A DNA stretch of 49,870 bases from Chloroflexota bacterium (GTDB taxonomy: Bacteria; Chloroflexota; Dehalococcoidia; SZUA-161; SpSt-899), in contig JABMQN010000016.1 of assembly GCA_013203045.1 (NCBI GenBank), positions 1 through 49,870 of the forward strand, given 5' to 3'. The notes under the pieces are model-generated. The model saw only the letters and a list, made by a program, of their open reading frames with translations. It made no database searches and had not been told where the DNA came from. The position numbers and the translations under genes are program-made. Shown here one piece after another: positions 10,162 to 18,270 of this stretch (the stretch's first letter is position 1; each line of letters starts with the position of its first letter).

Positions 10162-11229
10162 ATGAGAAAGAATGTTGCGCTAATGGGTATGGTTTTAATA
10201 CTTGCATTGGTTGGTGTTGTAGGGTGTGGTGGTAACGATGAAGATACACCAGCGGCAAGTGGATTCGATCAATACCGAACAGATATGCTTGAACTTGCTG
10301 ACAAATTGGAGTCATGCGCGGGCTGCAGCCAAACATTTACCCATCCATTCACACAAGAATCCCTAGAAAGAAGAATAGAGGGACTTGTTGATGGCAAATG
10401 TTTATACATTGAAGAAATGCCAAATGGTGGCAGAATGGAGTGCAGTTATTCTCCAGAACAAAGAAAGGCAGTTGCTCGATATTACAGAGAGTTAATGGAT
10501 CAATATTCCCGGGAACTAGCTGATAAAGGCGAAACTATATTGGAATTCGATGATGATAATCCTATGAACACATACCTGAATGATGGAACCTGTGTTGTTC
10601 TTGGATACGATTGGTCACAAACTGAATACGACCTACCCACACTAACCCCAATAATTTTACCTCCAATGACGCTAACACCTCTCCCAAATGCAGGGCTGGA
10701 AAGTGTGACCATCGAGGCCAAAGCGGCTATACGGGGTGGAGGAGGCGTTTCTGGTGGTAGGTCATACTCTAATCCCATAGAGGTAGTGCTTAGTTTTACC
10801 GGCGAGGCGGCTGCCAGAGCACTTCGACATGGTTCACTTCAGATTACGACAGCTGAACATGACAGGGGGGATTTTGAACTACTTGGCACAATAGGATCTA
10901 TTTGGGAATTTGAAGTCATTGATCATGCTAAAGTCGATTTTCGTACCGAAGAACCGAAGCATCCTGAAGATGGCTTTAATGTGGAAATGGATTTTTTTCC
11001 AGTCGAGGGAGCTACCAAAATAACAACTCTTAAAGGTATGATAACCATACAGAGTATTGATTTATCCCAAGTCATCACAATAGTAAATCTGGATTCCTTG
11101 CTAAGCACTTCCAAAACCCGGCTTGAAGCCCCCATAATGAACTACCCCGCGGCAGAGCAGCGGGGTATCAATTCGGAATTTTGTATTTATCGCGGCAAGC
11201 CGCGGGGAATTTACCCGGCGATCGATTAA
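10162..11229 (+). CDS. Hypothetical lipoprotein
   Basis: MRKNVALMGMVLILALVGVVGCGG lipobox, leader similar to the 9608 ORF; the C-terminal ~29 codons lie in a palindromic repeat. Confidence 0.6.
   Translation: MRKNVALMGMVLILALVGVVGCGGNDEDTPAASGFDQYRTDMLELADKLESCAGCSQTFTHPFTQESLERRIEGLVDGKCLYIEEMPNGGRMECSYSPEQRKAVARYYRELMDQYSRELADKGETILEFDDDNPMNTYLNDGTCVVLGYDWSQTEYDLPTLTPIILPPMTLTPLPNAGLESVTIEAKAAIRGGGGVSGGRSYSNPIEVVLSFTGEAAARALRHGSLQITTAEHDRGDFELLGTIGSIWEFEVIDHAKVDFRTEEPKHPEDGFNVEMDFFPVEGATKITTLKGMITIQSIDLSQVITIVNLDSLLSTSKTRLEAPIMNYPAAEQRGINSEFCIYRGKPRGIYPAID
11143..11218. repeat. GC-rich palindromic repeat overlapping the 3' end of the lipoprotein ORF
   Basis: TACCCCG(11143-11149)/CGGGGTA(11161-11167); CCCCGCGG(11145-11152)/CCGCGGGG(11200-11207). 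Confidence 0.7.
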
Positions 11230-11403
11230 AACAGAGAGCCAGCTTAGAATTCATTTCACACCCGTTGCAGTGGGGCGACCTGCTTTTTAACATGAAAAAA
11301 GTGGAGGATGGAATAATAGGCTGCTAAAAGGGGTATCGGATGAATTCAGGATGTTATCATACCATTCCTGCGAAGGCAGGAATCTATTTCGTGGAATGCC
11401 AGA

Positions 11404-11445
11404 AAAAGAAAAGTCCCCGTTTAAAACGGAGGCTTTTTCAGTAAC
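11404..11445 (-). terminator. Putative intrinsic terminator downstream of fumarase beta
   Basis: On the minus strand: GCCTCCGTTTTAAACGGGGAC hairpin followed by a T-rich tract. Confidence 0.5.
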
Positions 11446-11461
11446 GTAAGGCTAAATAGTT

Positions 11462-12016
11462 TTAGTCAACAGTAATCTTGTATTTCGCCTTCCCCTCTTC
11501 GTAAAGATCGCCGCCGTGGATATCATTAATCACCGTTACTGGCAGATCTTCAACTTCGAGTTTCCTAAGTGCTTCAGCGCCGAGATCATCATAAGCCACA
11601 ACTTCAGCACTTTTGATACATTTTGAGATAAGCGCCCCGGCACCACCGATAGCTGCCATGTAGACAGCTTTGTGCTTTTTCATAGCGTCTTTGACTTCCG
11701 GTAAACGTAATCCTTTACCTATCATTGCCCTGAGGCCTACTTCCATTAGACGTGGTGCATAGGCGTCCATGCGACCGCTGGTGGTTGGTCCTGCCGCACC
11801 GATGACTTCACCGGGTTTAGCCGGGGAAGGTCCCATGTAATAGATTGTCTGGCCCTCAATATCGAACGGGAGTTTTTCATCTTTGTCGAGCGCTTCCACC
11901 ATTCGCTTGTGAGCCGCGTCACGAGCCGTGTAGATAATACCGCTTAAAAGAACCTGATCCCCTGCTTTGAGATCTTCAATTATTTCCATATCAATGGGTG
12001 AAGTTATTTTTTGCAT
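11462..12016 (-). CDS. Class I fumarate hydratase, beta subunit (Fe-S hydro-lyase C-terminal type)
   Basis: GDQVLLSGIIYTARDAAHKRM...YYMGPSPAKPGEVIGAAGPTTSGRMDAYAPRLMEVGLRAMIGKG. Confidence 0.93.
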   Translation of the reverse strand: MQKITSPIDMEIIEDLKAGDQVLLSGIIYTARDAAHKRMVEALDKDEKLPFDIEGQTIYYMGPSPAKPGEVIGAAGPTTSGRMDAYAPRLMEVGLRAMIGKGLRLPEVKDAMKKHKAVYMAAIGGAGALISKCIKSAEVVAYDDLGAEALRKLEVEDLPVTVINDIHGGDLYEEGKAKYKITVD

Positions 12017-12033
12017 AACATCCTCCAGATAAA

Positions 12034-12093
12034 CCGTTCGTGGTGAGCCTGTCGAACCATGAACCGATCCTTCGACAAGCTCAGGATGAACGG
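12034..12093. repeat. Intergenic palindrome (CCGTTCGTGGTGAGCCTGTCGAA...TTCGACAAGCTCAGGATGAACGG)
   Basis: Inverted complementary halves; related sequence at 25709-25776. Confidence 0.8.
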
Positions 12094-12103
12094 GGTTAGG
12101 GTC

Positions 12104-13777
12104 TTATCTTATATTCCCAACATAATGTGAACTATGCTGCCGATCCCTGACCTTCTTTTCGATATAATTGGGTAGCAACATCGGGGAGACCACCTCTGTC
12201 TCGATGCCTGCTTCTTCGACTTCCTTGTTGTAAGCATTAACATGCGCCAGGCTCATCTTGCCATCCTGAGCTTTTTCTTTTGCATAAATGGCAGCATTGG
12301 CTCCGGCGATCCTGCCGAAGACAAGGATATCGAGAAGGGAATTCCCCATGAGTCGGTTCTCACCATGAATACCGCCGCCAACTTCACCGGCCATGAACAG
12401 GCCGGGAATGTCCGTCTCACCGGTTTCCTTGAATTCTACCCCACCATTCTGATAGTGGAGAGTAGGATAAACAATCATTGGTTCTTTTGAAATATCAATG
12501 CCATGCCGACCGAACTGCTTGCATTTTCCCGGGAATTCGCGCTTGATATAACCTTCACCGTAAATAAGCTCCAGCATGGGCGAATCCAGCCAGATACCCC
12601 AACCGCCGGTTGGCCTCGGCACTGCCTTGCCGCGCTCGTTGGCTTCTTTGATATAAGCGGCGGCTTCCACATCACGGGGTTCTCGCTCATAAACAAACTG
12701 TTCCCCGTCAACATTGAGTACATGAGATCCGGCGGCCCTGAATTTCTCGGTGATCAGCAATCCTTCCAGCTGTTCAGGGAAAACGCATCCGGTGGGATGG
12801 TATTGCAGAGTGTGAAGGAATTTCAACTTTAGGCCGGCACGATAGGTCATAACAATTCCGTCGGCTGTGGCGCCGTAGTGATTGGTGGTCACGAAATTCT
12901 GGATGTGCAGCCTGCCGGAACCTCCTGTTGCCACGATCGTGGCTTTGGCTCTGATAATGGAATATTCCTCCGTTTCCATGTTGTAGATGAGAGCACCGGC
13001 ACACTGACCATTCTCATTGAGTATCAATTCAATTACAGGTGAGAACTCAAGTACGGTTATGTCCTCTTCGCGGTTTCGGGCCTCATCACGGACGACTCGC
13101 ATTATCTCCGCGCCGGTGATATCTCCAGCAAAATGCAATCGACTGCGGCAGAATCCGGCGGCAGGGAGAGTATCCATGGTACCATCGGGTTTTTTCCAGA
13201 ACATCATTCCTAAGTTTTCCAGCCAGTGGAGAACGTCCGGGGCATCATTAACCAGTCGATAAGCAAGTTCGGGAACATTCGAAAAATGGCCGCCGCCCAA
13301 GGTATCGATGTAGTGATATCCAGGTGAATCCTTCCACAGTTTATCGGCTGCCTGAATACCACCTTCTGCCATCATGGTGTTGGCATCACCATGGCGCAGC
13401 TTGGTAGTCAATATAACCTTGGCGCCGTTCTCCTGTGCCAGCAGGGCGGCTGAGGTTCCGGCTCCTCCGCCACCGATCACCAGAACATCGGTTTCGTAGT
13501 CGATCTGCGAGAGATCGACTTTATCGGGATCTACCCGACTCTTGGATTCCAGCAGGTCGGCAAACTCATGAGCCACAGCATAGCCCTGACTGGGACCTAC
13601 CTTTAGTTCCCGCCGAGTTCCAGGAATACAGTCAGGATGATGCGCTTCCAGCAGAGTGGCTCTTTCATCCAGAGTCATAGCTGGAATTTCGATTCCCGCC
13701 TTCTTTTTTTCAACCCTGTCCGGCCGGGTTTCTTCTATCTTTTTGATCAGATTCTTTAAGCTTTCTGGATATCCCAT
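12104..13777 (-). CDS. Fumarate reductase/succinate dehydrogenase flavoprotein subunit (soluble, TfrA/FrdA-like)
   Basis: VLVIGGGGAGTSAALLAQENGAKVIL; QYHPTGCVFPEQLEGLLITEKFRAAGSHVLN; HYQNGGVEF; GLFMAGEVGGGIHGENRLMGNSLLDILVFGRIAG. Confidence 0.92.
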   Translation of the reverse strand: MGYPESLKNLIKKIEETRPDRVEKKKAGIEIPAMTLDERATLLEAHHPDCIPGTRRELKVGPSQGYAVAHEFADLLESKSRVDPDKVDLSQIDYETDVLVIGGGGAGTSAALLAQENGAKVILTTKLRHGDANTMMAEGGIQAADKLWKDSPGYHYIDTLGGGHFSNVPELAYRLVNDAPDVLHWLENLGMMFWKKPDGTMDTLPAAGFCRSRLHFAGDITGAEIMRVVRDEARNREEDITVLEFSPVIELILNENGQCAGALIYNMETEEYSIIRAKATIVATGGSGRLHIQNFVTTNHYGATADGIVMTYRAGLKLKFLHTLQYHPTGCVFPEQLEGLLITEKFRAAGSHVLNVDGEQFVYEREPRDVEAAAYIKEANERGKAVPRPTGGWGIWLDSPMLELIYGEGYIKREFPGKCKQFGRHGIDISKEPMIVYPTLHYQNGGVEFKETGETDIPGLFMAGEVGGGIHGENRLMGNSLLDILVFGRIAGANAAIYAKEKAQDGKMSLAHVNAYNKEVEEAGIETEVVSPMLLPNYIEKKVRDRQHSSHYVGNIR

Positions 13778-13876
13778 TGCTATCTCCTAACCCGGACAAG
13801 CCCCCCTCCGCATGCGCTTTGGCGGTAGCACCCGGAACCAAAATGTATTAATCGCTATATTTGAGCTTTTCCATTA

Positions 13877-13988
13877 ACCACGAAGTACACGAAAAGCACG
13901 AAGAATTGAATGTAAGAGTGTTCCAATCTACAATGCAATCCTGTAGAGACGTCCCGGCGGGGCGTCTCTACTTCGTGATCTTCGTGGT
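13877..13988. repeat. Nested palindromic intergenic element
   Basis: Outer ACCACGAAGTACACGAA / CTTCGTGATCTTCGTGGT; inner GTAGAGACG(13943-13951)/CGTCTCTAC(13963-13971). Confidence 0.75.
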
Positions 13989-14043
13989 CGATATGTTTTT
14001 GCCATTTTGCGCAAGACTTGAGATTTTAGGGCCTAATTCTGAA

Positions 14044-14793
14044 CTATCTCAGGAATTCCTCGATCAGCCATTTGGCATCTTTTGGTTTCCAGTCATCCCC
14101 GGCAGTTTCTGGTTCAATTTCTCGCTCGATATATTCTTTCTTAATCTCTTCGGTGCTCATACTCATTAGTTGATTGAGCATGGCGTCGAACTTGCCTTCT
14201 CGTACTGCCTGAGCTGCTTCGGCATTATGTTTAGCCTTTGGTGCGAGCTTCCCGCCATAGATTCTGCGGGCCAGTTGCATTATATGGAACTGGGGAGCCT
14301 CGGCGAAACAACGGCTGGTGCAAAGACCGCACTGAATACAATCGAACGCTTCGAAAGCTGCCTTTTCGATATCACCACGTTTGATATATGCGATAACATC
14401 CATCACCGGGACATCCATGGGGCATATCTTGCTGCAGGCGTTGCAGGCTACGCATCGGAAGAGTTCCGGGTACAGCTTGTAAATGTCCTCCGGTACACCT
14501 TCCAATTCTGCATAATTCGAGGGTACGTGATTGGCCGGGAAAAATGGTAGTTGGGTAAGATACATATCCGGCTCAGCGGCGGTTTGACAGGCGAGGGCAC
14601 TGTATATTTTATAGTCGCCCGGTTTCCTGTAAATGGTCCCACAGGCACCACAGATACCGCCTCGGCAACCGCACCCCCGAATGTATTGATATCCGGCATA
14701 TTCCATCGCTTTCATGATGGTAAGTCCCTCAGGAACTTCGTATCGTTTACCCATGATATATATGGGGATCATTTTGGTCTCGGTTGCTTCCAT
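14044..14793 (-). CDS. Fumarate reductase/succinate dehydrogenase iron-sulfur subunit (2Fe-2S plus 4Fe-4S)
   Basis: GCGCRGGICGACGTIYR (2Fe-2S), CVACNACSKICPMDVPV and CIQCGLCTSRC clusters. Confidence 0.85.
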   Translation of the reverse strand: MEATETKMIPIYIMGKRYEVPEGLTIMKAMEYAGYQYIRGCGCRGGICGACGTIYRKPGDYKIYSALACQTAAEPDMYLTQLPFFPANHVPSNYAELEGVPEDIYKLYPELFRCVACNACSKICPMDVPVMDVIAYIKRGDIEKAAFEAFDCIQCGLCTSRCFAEAPQFHIMQLARRIYGGKLAPKAKHNAEAAQAVREGKFDAMLNQLMSMSTEEIKKEYIEREIEPETAGDDWKPKDAKWLIEEFLR

Positions 14794-14826
14794 AATTCAG
14801 GCCTCCGTTGGGTTCATTGTTTTCGG

Positions 14827-14904
14827 TGTCATTCTGAGTGAAGCGAAGAATCTCCCTATCCACAACTTGAGATTCTTCAGTCGCAACGCTACTTCAGAAT
14901 GACA
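14827..14904. repeat. Second copy of the TGTCATTCTGAG/GAAGAATCTC palindrome family
   Basis: TGTCATTCTGAG 14827-14838, GAAGAATCTC 14845-14854, GAGATTCTTC 14869-14878, TCAGAATGACA 14894-14904. Confidence 0.85.
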
Positions 14905-14914
14905 TTCAAGGGTT

Positions 14915-15796
14915 TTATTCTGCCGCTGTACATGCGGCCAGCAATCCTTTACTTTCCAGAAAAGATCGTGCATCTGCCGGATTCTTTTCGCACTGGTGCA
15001 GATGAGGATCAACACCCAGAGCAAGAGCCAGAAGCTGGGTAAAGTAAATTATGGGCATTCTCAATTCACCCAGTTCCTTTTGATTCTCTCTAAGATTACA
15101 TTCACACAAAGGGCAGCTGACGGCTATCATTTCTGCACCACTTTCTTTGGCTGAGGAAAGTATCTCTCTGGTTCGATTAATCACGATTTCCGGATTGGCT
15201 ACAGCCTGATACGAACCGCAGCAGGTGGTCATATCTGGGAAGTCTACTGGTGTAGCACCAAGGGCCGTTATGAGATCGTTCAGCGCTTCGAGTTTGTTCG
15301 GCGGTTCAATGGCCGCTTCTTTGGGACGGTGAAGAGTGCATCCGTAGTACGCTGCTACCTTCAGGTCTTTAAGCGGATTCTGGACTTTGCCTTCGATCTG
15401 GTCCCAACCGACTTCATCTCGCAACACCTCCAGAAGGTGGACTACATTAATGTTCCCTGTATAATCCTCTTCCTCATCCATGAATGTGTTGAGCGTGTCC
15501 AGTTTGTCTGAGTTTTCCTTCACCAGCAGACTGGCTCGCTTTAACGTGTTGAAACAGAATGAACATACCGTTACGAGTTTATCGCCCCCCTGTTCCTGTG
15601 CCCGAATGAGGTTGCGAACCGGTGCGATCTGATGCATCAGGTCATCATCTGCAAAAGAAAAGACGGTTCCGCAGCAATTCCATCGGGGCAATTCCTCGAG
15701 TTCAACATCCAATGCCTCCATGGCCGCAACGGTGGACAAATCGAGATCCTGGGCTTTGGTCTTCAATGTGCATCCTGGAAGATAACTCAATTTCAT
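14915..15796 (-). CDS. HdrB-like protein with two CCG cysteine-rich domains
   Basis: PGCTLKTK..WNCCGTV..CSFCFNTL and YGCTLHRPK..TTCCGSYQ..CPLCECNL, two complete CCG motifs. Confidence 0.88.
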   Translation of the reverse strand: MKLSYLPGCTLKTKAQDLDLSTVAAMEALDVELEELPRWNCCGTVFSFADDDLMHQIAPVRNLIRAQEQGGDKLVTVCSFCFNTLKRASLLVKENSDKLDTLNTFMDEEEDYTGNINVVHLLEVLRDEVGWDQIEGKVQNPLKDLKVAAYYGCTLHRPKEAAIEPPNKLEALNDLITALGATPVDFPDMTTCCGSYQAVANPEIVINRTREILSSAKESGAEMIAVSCPLCECNLRENQKELGELRMPIIYFTQLLALALGVDPHLHQCEKNPADARSFLESKGLLAACTAAE

Positions 15797-15806
15797 GTCT
15801 CGTCCC

Positions 15807-16220
15807 TCAAGCGGTGTGCTTCCTGAAACTGCTAATCAGGGCTATCTGAGGCAGTTTCGCAATAGTCTCTTCGGATAACTCACGCGGATTTACATAATCG
15901 ATATTTTCTCTTAAAGAAAGGAGCCGGACAGCTTCCATCACTTTGGCGATATCAATACCCCTCGGGCAGAGAGCTGTACAACTGAGGCAAGAGGCGCAGA
16001 CCCAGGGGAGTTTCGATTGTAAAACATCTTGTTCCATCCCTAATTGGGCTCGCCTCATCAGTTGTCTTGGGAGAATATCTGATTCAGCGAAGTTGGGGCA
16101 GGCTCCCGAACATGTCCCGCACTGATAGCATAGACCAATGTTTTGCCCGCTAATCTCCTTAACCTTACGAATGAAATCTGTTTTTTTGGGGTTGATCTTC
16201 TTCATAATACTAACCTTCAA
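15807..16220 (-). CDS. HdrC-like 4Fe-4S protein
   Basis: GLCYQCGTCSGACPNF and CASCLSCTALCPRGIDIAKVMEAVR. Confidence 0.88.
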   Translation of the reverse strand: MKVSIMKKINPKKTDFIRKVKEISGQNIGLCYQCGTCSGACPNFAESDILPRQLMRRAQLGMEQDVLQSKLPWVCASCLSCTALCPRGIDIAKVMEAVRLLSLRENIDYVNPRELSEETIAKLPQIALISSFRKHTA

Positions 16221-16328
16221 TCATAATGAAACAAATCCCCAACCTCACCTGGATTCCGGATCCCACCTTCGCCTTCTGGCTCTGGCGGACAGGCAAGCCC
16301 GGAATGATATATAACCAACTATCAACTA

Positions 16329-17192
16329 CTATAATACAGCTTCTTTGTGGCGAGCGCTGTGACATTGTATGTTTACCGCTACTGGCATACTGGCGATATG
16401 GGCTGGATATGTCTCTACGTGAACTGCCAGTGCAGTTGTGTTTCCTCCGAATCCCTGCGGTCCGGTTCCGAGGGCATTGACTCGCTTGAGTAATTCAGCT
16501 TCCAGATCAGCGACCTCGGGATCAGGATTTGGCTTTCCGACTTCGCGAAGCAATGATCGTTTCGCAATCAAAGCTGTCTGTTCGATAGTTCCACCAATAC
16601 CTACTCCAACAATAATCGGTGGACAGGGGTTGCTGCCAGCTTCTTCCACGACACTTACCACATAGTCGATGACTCCCTGTTTTCCTTGGGCTGGCTTGAG
16701 AACAGTTACTCGACTCATATTCTCACTGCCGCCACCTTTGGGCGCGACCGTAACTTTGAGCTGATCGCCCGGAACGATGCGTGTGTGGATGACTGCAGGT
16801 GTATTGTCTTTGGTGTTGACCCTTGCTGAGAAGGGTTGCGTGACCACCGATTTTCTTAGGTAACCCTCTTCGTATCCTTTTCTGATACCATCCTCGATTG
16901 CGGTGTAAAGATCGCCTCCGGTAACGTGTACATCCTGGCCGAGGTCGATAAAGATTACCGCCAGTCCGGTGTCCTGGCAGAGCGGAATGCGTTCTGTAGC
17001 GGCAATTTCAGCGTTTTGAAGAATCTGATCCAGTACCTGTTTAGCGACGTCAGATGTATCGTTATCCCTGCCTTTTTTCAGCGCTGCGATCACATCCTCG
17101 CCAAGATAGAAATTGGCTTCCTGACACATTCGGGCTACTTCTTGTGTGATTTTTGCTGTTTCAATTTCTCTCATGCTATGCTCCTGTTGCAT
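16329..17192 (-). CDS. Class I fumarate hydratase, alpha subunit
   Basis: AEIAATERIPLCQDTGLAVIFIDLGQDVHVTGG; NTPAVIHTRIVPGD; GGGSENMS; NPCPPIIVGVGIGGT; GTGPQGFGGNTTALAVHVE. MREIETAKI (17174) may be the true start. Confidence 0.93.
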   Translation of the reverse strand: MQQEHSMREIETAKITQEVARMCQEANFYLGEDVIAALKKGRDNDTSDVAKQVLDQILQNAEIAATERIPLCQDTGLAVIFIDLGQDVHVTGGDLYTAIEDGIRKGYEEGYLRKSVVTQPFSARVNTKDNTPAVIHTRIVPGDQLKVTVAPKGGGSENMSRVTVLKPAQGKQGVIDYVVSVVEEAGSNPCPPIIVGVGIGGTIEQTALIAKRSLLREVGKPNPDPEVADLEAELLKRVNALGTGPQGFGGNTTALAVHVETYPAHIASMPVAVNIQCHSARHKEAVL

Positions 17193-17258
17193 GAATAAGG
17201 GCCTGTTATCCGTTTATTGGATATCAGGCCCATAAATGATGGCTAGACTTTTTGAACC

Positions 17259-18185
17259 TTAGATACCCATGATCGGAAGCAAGCTTCGTACCGCTTCAGC
17301 GGATTTCTTTAAGCCGGCATCCTCATCAGGGCTGAGTTTGAGTTCTATGATCTGCTCGATTCCATCTTTACCGAGTTTGCACGGTATACCAGCGTACACT
17401 CCACTAATGCCGTATTCACCTTCAAGTAAAACTGAACAGGGTAGTATTTTTTTCTTATCGAGAAGGATCGCTTCAACCATTTGAGCTGACGCTACGCCCG
17501 GGGCATAGAAAGCGCTGCCGGTCTTGAGAAGATTGACGATCTCTGCGCCACCATTCACGGTGCGCTGTACCATCTCATCGATCTTGTCTTTTGGGATGAG
17601 ATCGGTGATGGGAACGCCACCAACGGTGCAAAGACTGATCACCGGTACCATGGTATCTCCGTGTCCACCTAGTACACATGTGAACACATCTGTCACTGAG
17701 ACATTCAATTCCTGAGATATGAAGGTCCGAAACCTGGCATTATCCAGAACTCCTGATTGGCCGAAAACCCTGTGTTTGGGGAACTTGCTCACATGAAGTG
17801 CCATCTGGCACATGGCATCAAGAGGATTACACACCACAACGATGATGCAATTCGGTGAGTGCTTTACTACATTCTCGGTAACACCCTCTACGATCTTAGA
17901 ATTGGTTTGGATTAAGTCATCACGGCTCATGCCGGGTTTACGGGCGATCCCGGAAGTGATGACCACAATATCCGAATTAGCGGTTTCCTCATAGCCATTT
18001 GTCCCGATAACATTGACGTCCACTCCGAGAACGGGGGTGGCTTCCAGCATGTCGAGGCCTTTGCCTTGAGGTAATCCTTCAACGATGTCTACTAAAACCA
18101 CATCGGCGATTCCCATCTCGGCAATCCTGAACGCACAGGTTGCCCCCACGTTTCCCGCTCCGATGACTGATACTTTGCTGCGCAT
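17259..18185 (-). CDS. mdh: Malate dehydrogenase (LDH-like type)
   Basis: [72 protein letters not shown]. Confidence 0.95.
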   Translation of the reverse strand: MRSKVSVIGAGNVGATCAFRIAEMGIADVVLVDIVEGLPQGKGLDMLEATPVLGVDVNVIGTNGYEETANSDIVVITSGIARKPGMSRDDLIQTNSKIVEGVTENVVKHSPNCIIVVVCNPLDAMCQMALHVSKFPKHRVFGQSGVLDNARFRTFISQELNVSVTDVFTCVLGGHGDTMVPVISLCTVGGVPITDLIPKDKIDEMVQRTVNGGAEIVNLLKTGSAFYAPGVASAQMVEAILLDKKKILPCSVLLEGEYGISGVYAGIPCKLGKDGIEQIIELKLSPDEDAGLKKSAEAVRSLLPIMGI

Positions 18186-18270
18186 TGTTCAACTCCTAAT
18201 TATTATGGATTGCGGAAACCTTGTTTCCGCTTTTATGGCGCAAGTTCAACTTGCGCACTCCAAATATTAC

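Noticed and set aside
11361-11400. Partial CATTCCTGCGAAGGCAGGAATCT repeat
   Set aside because: Short hairpin only; insufficient to call as an independent element.
13861-14169. 102-aa ORF in the FrdA/FrdB-like intergenic region
   Set aside because: Consists mostly of the nested palindrome plus antisense of the FrdB-like 3' end.
16249-16311. Possible further CATTC/GAATG-type repeat upstream of the HdrC-like gene
   Set aside because: Only partial resemblance to the other palindromes (GGATTCCGGATCC...CCCGGAATGA); boundaries could not be set confidently.
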